NCBI GenBank assembly: GCA_012519705.1
Contig: JAAYPR010000031.1
Coordinates: 1 to 44,265, forward strand
Source: Campylobacteraceae bacterium
Lineage (GTDB): Bacteria; Campylobacterota; Campylobacteria; Campylobacterales; Campylobacteraceae
Reading direction: 5' to 3'
DNA length: 44,265 nucleotides
Made by a program: the position numbers and the translations under genes. Below, one piece after another: positions 25,855 through 34,729 of the stretch (position 1 is its first letter; the number at the start of each line of letters is the position of its first letter). The notes below the pieces were generated by a model, which was given only the letters and a program-made list of their open reading frames with translations, was not told where the DNA came from and did no database searches.

Positions 25855-26904
25855 TTACAAACCTCCTAAAATTCGCTCTATTTCCCTAAGATGCCTATCT
25901 TCGTCGAATTTTGCGTCCGCTTTTATCTTGCCATTTTTAGCCAGATTAGAGCGGAGTTTTTCATCATCCATTAGCACTTCAAGTTTTTTACTTAAATCCT
26001 CACTACTAAAACTCTCAAACAAAAGCCCCGTTTTTCCATCATCTATTATCTCAAGCGGACCGCCAAAATTACTTCCTAAAACCGCCACTCCGCACCTCAT
26101 CGCCTCAACTAAAACGAGCCCGAAAGTCTCTTTTTTAGTAGCTAAAACGATGAAGTCGCAAATTTGCATAACATCCGTTGGATTATTTACAAATCCCACA
26201 AATTTATCATCTTTGTATCTCTCTTTAAGTCCAGCTAAATACTCATCATCCATCGCCCCACCGACAACTAAAGCTTTGATATTTTTACCTTTTTTTCGCA
26301 AAATTTCACACGCTTCTAGGACGATATGCTGTCCTTTTGCTTCTTCTATCCTACCTATTATTCCTACTACAAATGCGGAACCTAACTCAAATTTGGCTCT
26401 TAAATTTTCTCTCTCATCACTAGAAATAATCCTTGGTTTTTTCACGCCGATATATGAAGTTAGCACCTTTGGACGCACATTTTCAGGGATAAATTTAACA
26501 AGCTGATTTTTGGTTAGCTCGCTTACTGCTATCATTAAATCAATATTTTTATATAGGAATTTGTGGTAAAAATCACTCTTAAACCGCGTCATATGCATAT
26601 GTCTAGTTTGGACAATTTTTGGCTTTTTTTGCGACAAGATTTTAGCTAAAACAACAGTTGGGATGTCTTTTGTATGGTGAAGATGAACTATACTAATATC
26701 AAATTTATCTATGATTTTAGATAGTTTTAAAAACTCATACCGCCCTATTTCAAGGTAGTTTAAACCATCTTTATCAAAAGCAGTTTTTAGCTTTGAGTTC
26801 TTGCTAATAACCGCAACTGCGTTTAGCTTAACGCTCGCTGTTTTCATATAAAGCTCAAGTCCGCCAAGGTCATTTGACAAACAAATTTCTAAAATCTTAC
26901 TCAA
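25855..26904 (-). CDS. GT4-family glycosyltransferase
   Basis: 349 residues, GT-B fold. The N-domain shows LSNDLGGLELYMK (about 9-21) and HLHHTKDIPT. The C-domain has VVGIIGRIEEAKGQHIVLEA (donor-side glycine loop) and the retaining EX7E block ETFGLVLVEAMRCGVAVLG (about 262-280), with GGPLEII. The start is TTG, with AAAAGGG just upstream and no better ATG. TATAAT lies about 31 bases ahead. Likely a core or O-chain hexosyltransferase. Donor unknown. First gene of a two-gene leftward unit inside an otherwise rightward cluster. Confidence 0.87.
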   Translation of the reverse strand: MSKILEICLSNDLGGLELYMKTASVKLNAVAVISKNSKLKTAFDKDGLNYLEIGRYEFLKLSKIIDKFDISIVHLHHTKDIPTVVLAKILSQKKPKIVQTRHMHMTRFKSDFYHKFLYKNIDLMIAVSELTKNQLVKFIPENVRPKVLTSYIGVKKPRIISSDERENLRAKFELGSAFVVGIIGRIEEAKGQHIVLEACEILRKKGKNIKALVVGGAMDDEYLAGLKERYKDDKFVGFVNNPTDVMQICDFIVLATKKETFGLVLVEAMRCGVAVLGSNFGGPLEIIDDGKTGLLFESFSSEDLSKKLEVLMDDEKLRSNLAKNGKIKADAKFDEDRHLREIERILGGL

Positions 26905-26934
26905 TTTTACCCTTTTAGTTTCAACTAATTTGCA

Positions 26935-26940
26935 ATTATA
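26935..26940 (-). promoter_or_regulatory. -10 box of the GT4-GT2 unit
   Basis: Minus strand reads GGTATAAT, a perfect TATAAT about 31 bases before the TTG start. Confidence 0.6.
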
Positions 26941-27056
26941 CCATTAAATTATGCAAATTTTAAACCATTTATGGATAGAATTATAGACTTAAAATTTGAT
27001 AAAATCTAAAATATATGAATATTTTAAGAATTTAAAATTACTTATGGAAAATTGAT

Positions 27057-27830
27057 TTGAAAGATTTAGAACTAATCGCAAAAAAAGAGTTTGAAGTTTC
27101 TAAAGATGAAATAATCTCTTTGGTTTTTGAAGGTAAAAACTACTGGCTTAAAAAAGCAAGAGAGACAAAACCTGATAAAATTCAAGACTTTTTTTATAAA
27201 TTTATACCTTTTGAGCTACTCATTCCGCCTTTAAGAAAAAGCAAAGAAGAAGCCCTAAATTTTGAGGTTTCAAAGCTTGAAAAGCTCTATAATTTAGGCG
27301 TAAATGTCCCAAAAATCGCCATTAAAAATAGCGAATTTTTTGTCTTAGAAGATAGTGGCGAGAATTTAAACGGAGTTTTAAGAAACAAAGAATTAAATGA
27401 AAAAGATTTTTATCACTATATCCATTTAGCGTTAGTTGAGCTTTCTAAAATTCACAACCTTGACTCTTTTCACGGCGGAAGTCAGTTAAGAAATTTCACC
27501 CTAAAAGATGGTAAGGTTTTTGTAATAGATTTTGAAGAGAGTTTTAAAGATGGCACCGATATAAAAAAGCTTCAATATAGGGACTTTTTGCTGTTTTTGC
27601 TCTCATTTTTAAAGATGAAGGAGCTTAGTTTTAAGGTGAATTATGAAAGGATAATCCATAAGTATTTAGAGCTTTCATCAAATTTTGAGTTTAAAGATAA
27701 ACTAGTGAAATTTAGTAAAAAACTTAGTCCTTTTTTATGGCTTTATGAGAGAGAATTTATCAAAAAAAGAGTTGGAAGTGATGTGAGATATTTCTTTGAG
27801 TTAATCAAAATTTTAAAAGAGATGAAGTGA
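27057..27830 (+). CDS. Kinase-fold protein, LPS kinase/Bud32-like (first of two)
   Basis: 257 residues from a TTG. The only nearby ATG (27044) runs into a stop, and no good ribosome site is seen. Kinase-fold marks: a probable ATP lysine in YWLKKA (Lys32/33), a helix-C Glu in EEALNFEVSKLEKL (about 70), the catalytic-loop variant HGGSQLRN (139-146), and the metal Asp in VIDFEES (Asp158). The loop has Gly where protein kinases have Asp. Position in a core locus suggests sugar (heptose) phosphorylation, but the target is inferred. 59 bases precede the next gene. Confidence 0.7.
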   Translation: MKDLELIAKKEFEVSKDEIISLVFEGKNYWLKKARETKPDKIQDFFYKFIPFELLIPPLRKSKEEALNFEVSKLEKLYNLGVNVPKIAIKNSEFFVLEDSGENLNGVLRNKELNEKDFYHYIHLALVELSKIHNLDSFHGGSQLRNFTLKDGKVFVIDFEESFKDGTDIKKLQYRDFLLFLLSFLKMKELSFKVNYERIIHKYLELSSNFEFKDKLVKFSKKLSPFLWLYEREFIKKRVGSDVRYFFELIKILKEMK

Positions 27831-27889
27831 GTTTTAAAAGCTATTAAGCACTTTTTAGCTAAAATCTTAGTTTATTAAAATTAAGGATT

Positions 27890-28645
27890 ATGTTTTTGAG
27901 TAGATATGAGATTCACGTTGATTTTGAGAGTTTTAAAGATTTTTTGCTAGGTATAAAAACTCATTTTGCAAAAAACTTAGGAAATATCCACAAAGCTAGA
28001 AATGAGATAAAAGTAATAAATCACCAAAACACTGACCTAGTTGTCAAATCTTTTAAAATCCCACATTTTCTAAACAAAATTATCTACACTTTTTTTAGAA
28101 ACACAAAAGCGAAAAAATCCTACGAACACGCTTTAAAAATAGGAAATTTTACCCCAAAACCTATTGGGTTTATAGAGTTTTATAAATTTGGCTTATTAGA
28201 TGAGAGTTACTTTATAAGTGAGAAATTTGAGTATGATTTTACCATTAGAGAGCCACTTTTGGATGCTGATTTTCCAGATAAAAGTGAGATTTTTAGGGCT
28301 TTTGCTAAATTTACATATGACTTACATGAGAGCGGAATTTATCATCTTGACTATAGTCCGGGAAATATTTTGATAAAAAAGCAAGGAAGCGGATATATTT
28401 TTAAATTAGTTGATATAAATAGGATGAAATTTCTGCCTTTTGATGTGAGCTTAAGAGCAAAGAATTTTGAAAAACTATGGGCAAAAGATGAGGATTTAAA
28501 AATTATAGCAGGTGAGTATGCAAAACTTTTAAACTATGATGAAAAAGAATTTATAAGCTTAGCACTAAAACACTCTCAAAGCCTAAAAAAACGAAAAAAC
28601 TTCAAAAAAAGCCTAAAAAAATTAATTAGAAAAGAGAAAAAATAA
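27890..28645 (+). CDS. WaaP/InaA-type lipopolysaccharide kinase (second of two)
   Basis: 251 residues. ATP lysine in LVVKSFKIP (Lys53), then the full catalytic loop HLDYSPGN (152-159, Asp154/Asn159) and the metal motif LVDINRMKF (Asp175), very close to the WaaP/InaA LPS-kinase pattern. A Lys-rich C-terminal tail (about 230-251) may bind the membrane. Likely phosphorylates inner-core heptose or Kdo. TTAAGGA precedes the ATG, and the stop overlaps the next ATG by one base. It starts a run of nine tightly packed or overlapping genes to waaL. Confidence 0.82.
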   Translation: MFLSRYEIHVDFESFKDFLLGIKTHFAKNLGNIHKARNEIKVINHQNTDLVVKSFKIPHFLNKIIYTFFRNTKAKKSYEHALKIGNFTPKPIGFIEFYKFGLLDESYFISEKFEYDFTIREPLLDADFPDKSEIFRAFAKFTYDLHESGIYHLDYSPGNILIKKQGSGYIFKLVDINRMKFLPFDVSLRAKNFEKLWAKDEDLKIIAGEYAKLLNYDEKEFISLALKHSQSLKKRKNFKKSLKKLIRKEKK

Positions 28646-29376
28646 TGTCACTAATTAGCGTTATGTATCATCATCTAAATAGCGATAGATGCTCAAATGA
28701 TGTGGGGATTTTTGAAGAGCATTTAAGATATATAAGTAAGAATTTCACAAGCGTTTTCCCAGGCGAAGATGTGGGACAAAAATCCATCTGCCTAACATTT
28801 GATGATGCTTATGCTGATTTTTACTTTTTAACCTATCCGCTGCTTAAAAAATATAACCTTAAAGCAGTTTTAGCCGTTCCAACAAAATATATTTTAGATG
28901 ATACTGATTTGAGTGCTGAAACTAGGATGAATTACGAGCATAATGACCTTTTTATAAACTATGAAAAAGCTACTTTTTGCACCTTTAAAGAACTAAAAGA
29001 AATGCTTGATAGCGGCTTAGTTCAAATCGCCTCACACTCACACACTCACACAAATTTACTAGAAAATGGCGTGAGCTTAGATGATGAGTTAAAACTTTCA
29101 AAAGAGATTTTGGAGGCAAAGTTAAATATCAAGGTTGATAGCTTTTTCTTCCCTTATGGCAAATACAACGCTGAAATTTTAGAAGAGACAAAAAAACTCT
29201 ACAAATACGCTTTTCGTATCGGAAATGCAGTGCATAGAGATTTTAGTGGAATTAACGGCGTGATTTATAGAGTAAATGGGGACGGGCTAAAAAAAGCTGA
29301 TGAGATTTTTACCATGTCAGCCATGATGAGATATAAACTCAAAGCACTAACTAAGAAAATAAGTAGGAAAATTTAA
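28645..29376 (+). CDS. Polysaccharide deacetylase (NodB homology) family
   Basis: 243 residues. It opens SVMYHHLN, and the NodB motifs are present: LTFDDAYAD (50-58, base and metal Asp), IASHSHTHTNL (128-138, metal His131/His135) and FFPYGKYN (about 158). CE4 enzymes remove N- or O-acetyl groups. No signal peptide or anchor is evident, so it would act in the cytoplasm on a core intermediate, unlike exported peptidoglycan deacetylases. It overlaps both neighbours by one base, tying it to the kinase and glycosyltransferase. Substrate inferred to be an acetylated core sugar. Confidence 0.85.
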   Translation: MSLISVMYHHLNSDRCSNDVGIFEEHLRYISKNFTSVFPGEDVGQKSICLTFDDAYADFYFLTYPLLKKYNLKAVLAVPTKYILDDTDLSAETRMNYEHNDLFINYEKATFCTFKELKEMLDSGLVQIASHSHTHTNLLENGVSLDDELKLSKEILEAKLNIKVDSFFFPYGKYNAEILEETKKLYKYAFRIGNAVHRDFSGINGVIYRVNGDGLKKADEIFTMSAMMRYKLKALTKKISRKI

Positions 29377-30125
29377 TGATAAGTGGTGTAGTTTTAGTTA
29401 AAAATAACGCCAAAACCTTGCGTAAAACCTTGCAAAGCTTGGAGTTTTTAGATGATGTTGTAGTTTATGATAACGGCTCGACTGATGGTTCACTAGAAAT
29501 GGCTAAAGAGTTTAAAAATGTGAACTTAGTTCAGGGCGAGTTTATGGGCTTTGGAAAGACCAAAAACCACGCTGCAAGTTTTGCTAAAAATGAGTGGATT
29601 TTGATAATTGATAGTGATGAAGTGGTAGATAATGAACTAAAAAACACTCTTTCAAACTTAAATTTAGACAAAAACATAGTTTATAAGCTTAAATTTAAGG
29701 CTTTTTATAAAGATAGAGAGGTTAAATACTGTGGCTGGAATAACCAAAAAATCAAACGCCTTTATAACAAAAACGTAACTTCATACAACCAAAACGATGT
29801 GCATGAAGATATCATCACAGACTCTCTTAAAATGGAACTTTTGGGCGGCTATGTGGAGCACTATAGTTATGATAGTATTTCGCAATTTGTTCAAAAAGCC
29901 GACCTTTACTCTACTCTTTTTGCTAAAAATAACGCCGGAGTTAGAAAATCAAGCCCAACAAAAGCGTTTTTTAACGCAAGTTACTCGTTTTTTCGCACAT
30001 ATTTTCTAAAAAAAGGATTTTTAGATGGATATGTGGGGCTAGTGATTGCGGTTTCGCACGCCGTAACTAATTTTTACAAATATATAAAACTTTACGAGTT
30101 AAACAATGAACTTACTGATAACTAG
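29376..30125 (+). CDS. GT2-family core glycosyltransferase, WaaE/KdtX-like
   Basis: 249 residues. MISGVVLVKNNAKTLRKTLQSL starts the GT-A fold. VVYDNGSTDGSLEMAKEF and the DXD motif IIDSDEVV (78-84) follow, then the WaaE-family block FYKDREVKYCGWNNQKIKRLYN (split over about 115-136) and HEDI. WaaE enzymes add beta-1,4-glucose to heptose I, which is a likely role here. Start on TAATG with the deacetylase stop. Its last 20 bases overlap the next GT9 gene. Confidence 0.87.
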   Translation: MISGVVLVKNNAKTLRKTLQSLEFLDDVVVYDNGSTDGSLEMAKEFKNVNLVQGEFMGFGKTKNHAASFAKNEWILIIDSDEVVDNELKNTLSNLNLDKNIVYKLKFKAFYKDREVKYCGWNNQKIKRLYNKNVTSYNQNDVHEDIITDSLKMELLGGYVEHYSYDSISQFVQKADLYSTLFAKNNAGVRKSSPTKAFFNASYSFFRTYFLKKGFLDGYVGLVIAVSHAVTNFYKYIKLYELNNELTDN

Positions 30126-31041
30126 ACACGATAAAATCGGCGATTTTGTCCTAACCCTGCCGCTTTTTAAAGCTATAAAGGAGCACTGTCCTAGCGTAAA
30201 ACTAACAGCGCTTGTATCAAAAGTAAATTTTGATTTTGCTAAGAGCTTAGACTTTATCGATGATACGATTTTATACGATAAAAACGATTTAAACAAAACC
30301 TTAGAAGAGATAAAACTGGGGAAATTTGACGCGAGTATATCCTGCTTTATAGATACAGATTTAGGAAAACTGCTCTTTAAAAGTGGAATTAAAAAAAGAG
30401 TTGCACCTGCAACAAAAATAGCTCAAATTTTCTTTAACTCTAGGGTAAAACAAAGACGAAGTAAGGTAGAAAAAACAGAGTGGGGGTATAATCTTGACTT
30501 GGCAAAAGCTATTTTTCCTGATATCAAACCTAGCTTTGAACGCCCAATTTTAAATCTAGATGTAAAAAAAGAAAAAAGAGTTATTTTTCACGCTGGATTT
30601 GGCGGGAGTAGCGATGGAAATTTGAGCTTAGAAGACTATCTAAATTTGGCTAGAAGTATCAAAGATAGCGGATATGAGATAGTTTTTAGCTTTGGACCAG
30701 ATGATGTGAAGTCAAAGGAATTTATAGAGTCAAATTTGGATTTTCAGGCTGTGATTTACGATTCAAAAGGCACTTTGCTTGAATTTACTAAATTCATAGC
30801 AAGTGGGGCACTTTTCGTTAGCACTTCAACAGGACCTATGCATTTAGCAGGGGCTACAAATACACGCACACTATCGTTTTTTGGAGATAGTTTGTTTGCA
30901 AGTAGCAAAAGATGGGCGACAATAAGCGATGAGAGCTTACAAAATAACTTTATGCTAAGCCAAAACTACTCAAGAGAGGATTACCAAAAAATAGAAAATC
31001 GCCTAAAAGAAATTTTAGATAAAGAGGTTAAAAATGCTTAA
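30106..31041 (+). CDS. GT9 heptosyltransferase-family glycosyltransferase
   Basis: 311 residues. MNLLITRHDKIGDFVLTLPLF is the GT9 start, with VIFHAGFGGSSDGNLS in the linker and the donor block FVSTSTGPMHLAGATNTRTLSFFG (split, about 243-266). It differs from waaC and waaF and is probably a third heptosyltransferase (WaaQ-like) for a side-branch heptose. Overlaps the GT2 upstream by 20 bases and the next gene by 8, implying coupled translation. Confidence 0.87.
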   Translation: MNLLITRHDKIGDFVLTLPLFKAIKEHCPSVKLTALVSKVNFDFAKSLDFIDDTILYDKNDLNKTLEEIKLGKFDASISCFIDTDLGKLLFKSGIKKRVAPATKIAQIFFNSRVKQRRSKVEKTEWGYNLDLAKAIFPDIKPSFERPILNLDVKKEKRVIFHAGFGGSSDGNLSLEDYLNLARSIKDSGYEIVFSFGPDDVKSKEFIESNLDFQAVIYDSKGTLLEFTKFIASGALFVSTSTGPMHLAGATNTRTLSFFGDSLFASSKRWATISDESLQNNFMLSQNYSREDYQKIENRLKEILDKEVKNA

Positions 31042-32098
31042 AGAGCCTTTTGTTTGGGACAGCTATTCAGACCAGCCTCACGTCATAAAAGATAAGAATT
31101 TTAAGAAAAACGCAAGGGAAAAACACGCCTTTGACTACCTAAAAATGCTACTTTCATCGCTTTTTATCCTGCCGCTTGCTTTTGTTTTAATGCGGTTTTT
31201 TAGGGGAAATTTGAAAGTAAAAAATAGCGAGTTTTATGGAATTGGGGTAAATTTGGACAAAGATGATGGCAAAAACACTCAACAAAACTTAGTCCAAGAA
31301 CTAGGCGTTAAAAATTTGCTTATCAGAGTGCCACTTTGGGACACAAGAAATTTAGACAAATACGTAGAGTTTGCCAAAAGCTTTGGGGATAAAAATATCA
31401 TGATAAATATCATGCAAGATAGAGAAAATATAGAAAACCATGAACTTTTAAAAACAAATTTAGAGCAGATTTTTACTAAATTTGATGGAATTTGCTCTGA
31501 GTTTCAAGTGGGCTCAACCATAAATAGACTAAAATGGGGATTTTTCGCACCAGCGGAGTATCTGGAGTTTTACAAGGTTGCTCAGGATTTAAGAGACGAG
31601 AAATTTCCACACTTTAAGCTAATTGGCCCAAGTGTGATAGACTTTGAGTATCACTACAACGTCTCAACTATGTTTAACTTTCAAAAAATCAAATTTGATA
31701 AAATTTCCGCTCTACTCTATGTGGATAGAAGGGGTGATCCTGCAAACTATCAATACAGGTTTTTTAACTTAAAAAGCAAGATTGACCTGCTTTTTGCCCT
31801 AACAAAACTCTCCCCAAAATGTGCAAATGAAATTTACATAACAGAGACCAACTATCCACTTGCAAATACCGCACCTTATGCTCCAACGAGTGAAAAAGAG
31901 TGCGTAACTATAGAAAAATACACAGAGTTTATGGTGAAATACCACCAAATCGCTAAAAAAAGCGGGAAAATAAAAAAAGTTTATTGGCATCAGCTAATCG
32001 CCCCAGGGTATGGGCTAGTTGATAACCGTGATGGCAAGATAGTCAAAATGCCACAATTTTACGCATATAAAAAGATGATAAATGAAGATTTTAGTTGA
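31034..32098 (+). CDS. Membrane-anchored glycosidase-like TIM-barrel protein
   Basis: 354 residues. A basic cytoplasmic lead (1-36), one membrane span (about 37-55), then a domain resembling clan GH-A glycosidases: YGIGVNLDKDDG, LLIRVPLWD, SEFQVGSTINRLKWGFFAPAE and IYITETNYPL (267-276), where Glu271 sits as the nucleophile would. The acid/base position, usually Asn-Glu before xxNR, reads Ser161-Thr162. It may therefore be non-hydrolytic or use another residue. It lies between a GT9 and waaF, overlapping both (8 and 17 bases). A role in core assembly at the periplasmic face is inferred. Confidence 0.65.
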   Translation: MLKEPFVWDSYSDQPHVIKDKNFKKNAREKHAFDYLKMLLSSLFILPLAFVLMRFFRGNLKVKNSEFYGIGVNLDKDDGKNTQQNLVQELGVKNLLIRVPLWDTRNLDKYVEFAKSFGDKNIMINIMQDRENIENHELLKTNLEQIFTKFDGICSEFQVGSTINRLKWGFFAPAEYLEFYKVAQDLRDEKFPHFKLIGPSVIDFEYHYNVSTMFNFQKIKFDKISALLYVDRRGDPANYQYRFFNLKSKIDLLFALTKLSPKCANEIYITETNYPLANTAPYAPTSEKECVTIEKYTEFMVKYHQIAKKSGKIKKVYWHQLIAPGYGLVDNRDGKIVKMPQFYAYKKMINEDFS

Positions 32099-33053
32099 AA
32101 TTCCAAACTGGCTAGGGGACGCTGTGATGGCAACTCCTGCTGTGCAAAACTTAATTACCACCTATCCGGATGCAAAGATTACCATCCTTGGTTCATACAC
32201 TTCAAGTTTCGTGTTTAAAAACTATCCAAATGTGGAAAAATTTATGATAAATGAGAGTAAAAAAGGCGGGAATAGGTTTTTAAATTTGATAAAACTTGCT
32301 AAGAGTTTGGGTGAGTTTGATTTAGCTATCTCATTTAGACGGAGCTTTTCATCAAAATTTATGATGTTTTTTATCAACTCTAAGCGTAAATTTCAGTATA
32401 GAAGACTTACCAAAAATGAAATTCATCTAGCTATTCGATACAATGACTTTCTAAACAAAGCTTTGGGTATAAACACAAAAGCTGGTGATTTAAAGCTTTA
32501 TTATAATGCTTTTAAATTTCCAAAGCCAACTCTTGGGATAAACCCGGGTGCGACTTACGGAAGTGCAAAAAGATGGTATCCAGAAGAGTTTGCAAAAGTT
32601 GCCATAGAACTATCAAAAACTTACAATATAGTTATCTTTGGCGGAAAAACAGAAGTAGAAATCGCAAACGATATAGAACAAATTCTTGTGCTTAGTGAAG
32701 TAAAAAACTACCAAAATTTAGCCGGAAAGACAAGTGTTAGCGAACTAATTGAGAAAATCGCAGGGCTGTCGCTGTTTATCACAAACGATAGCGGCCCTAT
32801 GCATATCGCAGCGGCTTTTAAAATCCCAACTATCGCCATCTTTGGACCAACTAAATTTAGTGAGACTTCACAGTGGCAAAACACGTTTGGTAAAATCGTA
32901 ACCAAAAACTTAGCTTGTAGCCCTTGTATGAAACGAACCTGTCCGCTAAAACATCACAACTGTATGAAGATGATAACGGCAGATGATGTATTAGAAGCGA
33001 TAAATGAACCTAAAAAAGTAAAAACAGAAAAGGAAAAAAATGAAAAAATTTGA
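32082..33053 (+). CDS. waaF: LPS heptosyltransferase II
   Basis: Adds the second heptose to heptose I of the inner core. GT9, 323 residues. MKILVEIPNWLGDAVMATPAVQNL is the WaaF-type start. LAISFRRSFSSK, GINPGATYGSAKRWYPEEFA and FITNDSGPMHIAAAFKIPTIAIFG follow, as in waaF. A C-terminal Cys-rich block (ACSPCMKRTCPLKHHNCM) is also usual. It begins within the 3' end of the preceding gene (17 bases) and overlaps the acyltransferase by 14, keeping inner-core and lipid A steps on one transcript. Confidence 0.95.
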   Translation: MKILVEIPNWLGDAVMATPAVQNLITTYPDAKITILGSYTSSFVFKNYPNVEKFMINESKKGGNRFLNLIKLAKSLGEFDLAISFRRSFSSKFMMFFINSKRKFQYRRLTKNEIHLAIRYNDFLNKALGINTKAGDLKLYYNAFKFPKPTLGINPGATYGSAKRWYPEEFAKVAIELSKTYNIVIFGGKTEVEIANDIEQILVLSEVKNYQNLAGKTSVSELIEKIAGLSLFITNDSGPMHIAAAFKIPTIAIFGPTKFSETSQWQNTFGKIVTKNLACSPCMKRTCPLKHHNCMKMITADDVLEAINEPKKVKTEKEKNEKI

Positions 33054-33936
33054 GTATAAAATCACATATTATATCTATGTTATCTTATATACCATTTTTA
33101 AAATAACACCGAAAAAACTAGCTAAATTTCTAATAGATAGCTTTCTTTTTCTTACATTTCCGCTCTCTGCTAGATATAACAAAGTTGGTATGGCGAATTT
33201 AGACCTAGTTTTTAAAGAGACCAAAACAAAAGATGAAAAAAAGAAAATTTTGTTTAATTCATACAAAAGCCTAGCTTATAATATGTATGAACTTTTGGAA
33301 AACCAAAACTTAAAAAAAGAGCAAATTTTAGAAAAAATGACGGTCTTAAACGGTGAAATTATAAGTGATGCTTTAAAAACTGGTAGAAAAATCATCTTTA
33401 TAACCGCACATTATGGTGGCTGGGAGATAACCCTACCAGGAATTGCACTAATGTATGATATGAAAGTTGGAGTTGTAAATAAAAAGATGAGAAATCCTTA
33501 TATTCAAGAAATTTACGCAGCCGCTAGGGAGAAAAATAACATTACCATGATAGAAAAGCACTCAGCTGCTAAAGGAATGCTAAAAACCCTAAGAGAAGGA
33601 AATCAGGTAGCCATTGTGATAGACCAGTACACTGATAAAGGTTGCGAGATAGAGTTTCTAGGCGTTAAAGAAACAGCGACTGATACGGTATCAAGACTTG
33701 CCATGAAGCTTGACGCTCTAATCATTCCGATTCTTACAACAAAAAATGAGTTTAGAAAATATGAAATTACCATATATGAAGCGATAGATCCCTTAAAAAT
33801 AGAAGCTGAAAACAAGGTTTATGAAATCACTAAGCTTCAAAACGATATAATCTCAGATCAAATTTTAAAAGTCCCAGACTACTGGCTTTGGCAACATAGA
33901 AGATTTAGGACATATAATGAAAACATCTATCAGTAA
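33040..33936 (+). CDS. waaM: Lipid A biosynthesis late acyltransferase
   Basis: Adds a secondary acyl chain to Kdo-lipid A at the inner membrane (HtrB/LpxL family, called WaaM in Campylobacter). 298 residues. N-terminal hydrophobic segment (about 10-45), then the catalytic HX4E in ITAHYGGWEI (His124/Glu129). MRNPYIQEIYAAAREKNN and VAIVIDQY are further family blocks, and VPDYWLWQHRRFR lies near the C-terminus. AAAGGAAAAAA precedes the ATG. It overlaps waaF and the GT32 gene (14 and 20 bases). Confidence 0.93.
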   Translation: MKKFEYKITYYIYVILYTIFKITPKKLAKFLIDSFLFLTFPLSARYNKVGMANLDLVFKETKTKDEKKKILFNSYKSLAYNMYELLENQNLKKEQILEKMTVLNGEIISDALKTGRKIIFITAHYGGWEITLPGIALMYDMKVGVVNKKMRNPYIQEIYAAAREKNNITMIEKHSAAKGMLKTLREGNQVAIVIDQYTDKGCEIEFLGVKETATDTVSRLAMKLDALIIPILTTKNEFRKYEITIYEAIDPLKIEAENKVYEITKLQNDIISDQILKVPDYWLWQHRRFRTYNENIYQ

Positions 33937-34717
33937 CAAATATTTATCACTTTTTATAAACCGCTTTGGAAAAATTACTGGCGTTTTTGTAAAGGGGTTT
34001 AGTTATATTTTTCACGCACTTTTTCCAAAAAAACGTTTTACAATACCCAAATTTAGCCCAGCTAAAACTAGCCCTAAGAGCGATGGCGTCAAAGTTCCAA
34101 AAACAATTTGGCAGATTAACTACACTTACAGAGTCTCTTTGCCTGTTTATATAAACTACCTTTTTAACCGCCTTTTATCGCTTGACTGGGACTATAGGCA
34201 TTTTAGCAACGACGATGCGACCGAGTTTTTAAAAGAGCATCTTGATAGTGAGAGTTTTGAGATTTACTCTCTTTTAAATGACGGGGCTGCGAAGGCTGAC
34301 TTTTTTAGGCTTTTTGTACTTGAAAAATTTGGTGGGGTCTATATGGATATAGATGGTAGCTTTTGCCTGCCGCCAAGTATGCTTTTAAAAGATGGTTCAA
34401 ACCATCTGTTTTTGATGACAAAACACCGGTTTAGTAACTATTTTATAGCAAGCTCTCCAAATAATGAGTTTATTAAAAAAACCCTATCTTTAGTGATTGA
34501 AAATATAAAAAATAAAAATGTTGATAAAGGGGTGTACTATCTAACTGGTCCTGATGTTCTAAACCTTGCAATTGTGGATGAAAATAGTGTAAACCACCGC
34601 CATAACCGCTACACCTGCGTTCAAGGAAGCTTTACAAACGAGCACTTTCAATACCTTGATAAACCGCGTGGCAAATGGGTACATATAAAAAATGAAGATA
34701 TCTTAAAAGAAAGCTGA
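33917..34717 (+). CDS. GT32-family glycosyltransferase (OCH1/capsular type)
   Basis: 266 residues. PKTIWQINYTY (61-71) is the GT32 start block, after a basic N-terminal extension that may lie on the membrane. AAKADFFRLFVLEKFGGVYMDIDG (124-147 in two parts) holds the DXD motif Asp144-Ile-Asp146. LTGPDVLNLA is typical of the family C-part. Probably adds a hexose or N-acetylhexosamine to the outer core. A hairpin followed by GTTTTTG lies within it at 34390-34412. Twelve bases precede waaL. Confidence 0.83.
   Translation: MKTSISNKYLSLFINRFGKITGVFVKGFSYIFHALFPKKRFTIPKFSPAKTSPKSDGVKVPKTIWQINYTYRVSLPVYINYLFNRLLSLDWDYRHFSNDDATEFLKEHLDSESFEIYSLLNDGAAKADFFRLFVLEKFGGVYMDIDGSFCLPPSMLLKDGSNHLFLMTKHRFSNYFIASSPNNEFIKKTLSLVIENIKNKNVDKGVYYLTGPDVLNLAIVDENSVNHRHNRYTCVQGSFTNEHFQYLDKPRGKWVHIKNEDILKES
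34390..34413 (+). terminator. Intragenic terminator-like hairpin
   Basis: AGATGGTT (34390-34397) and AACCATCT (34400-34407) pair perfectly, with GTTTTT following, inside the GT32 frame upstream of waaL. It could lower waaL expression, or be chance. The stem is short for this AT content. Confidence 0.3.
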
Positions 34718-34729
34718 TTTGGAGAGTTA

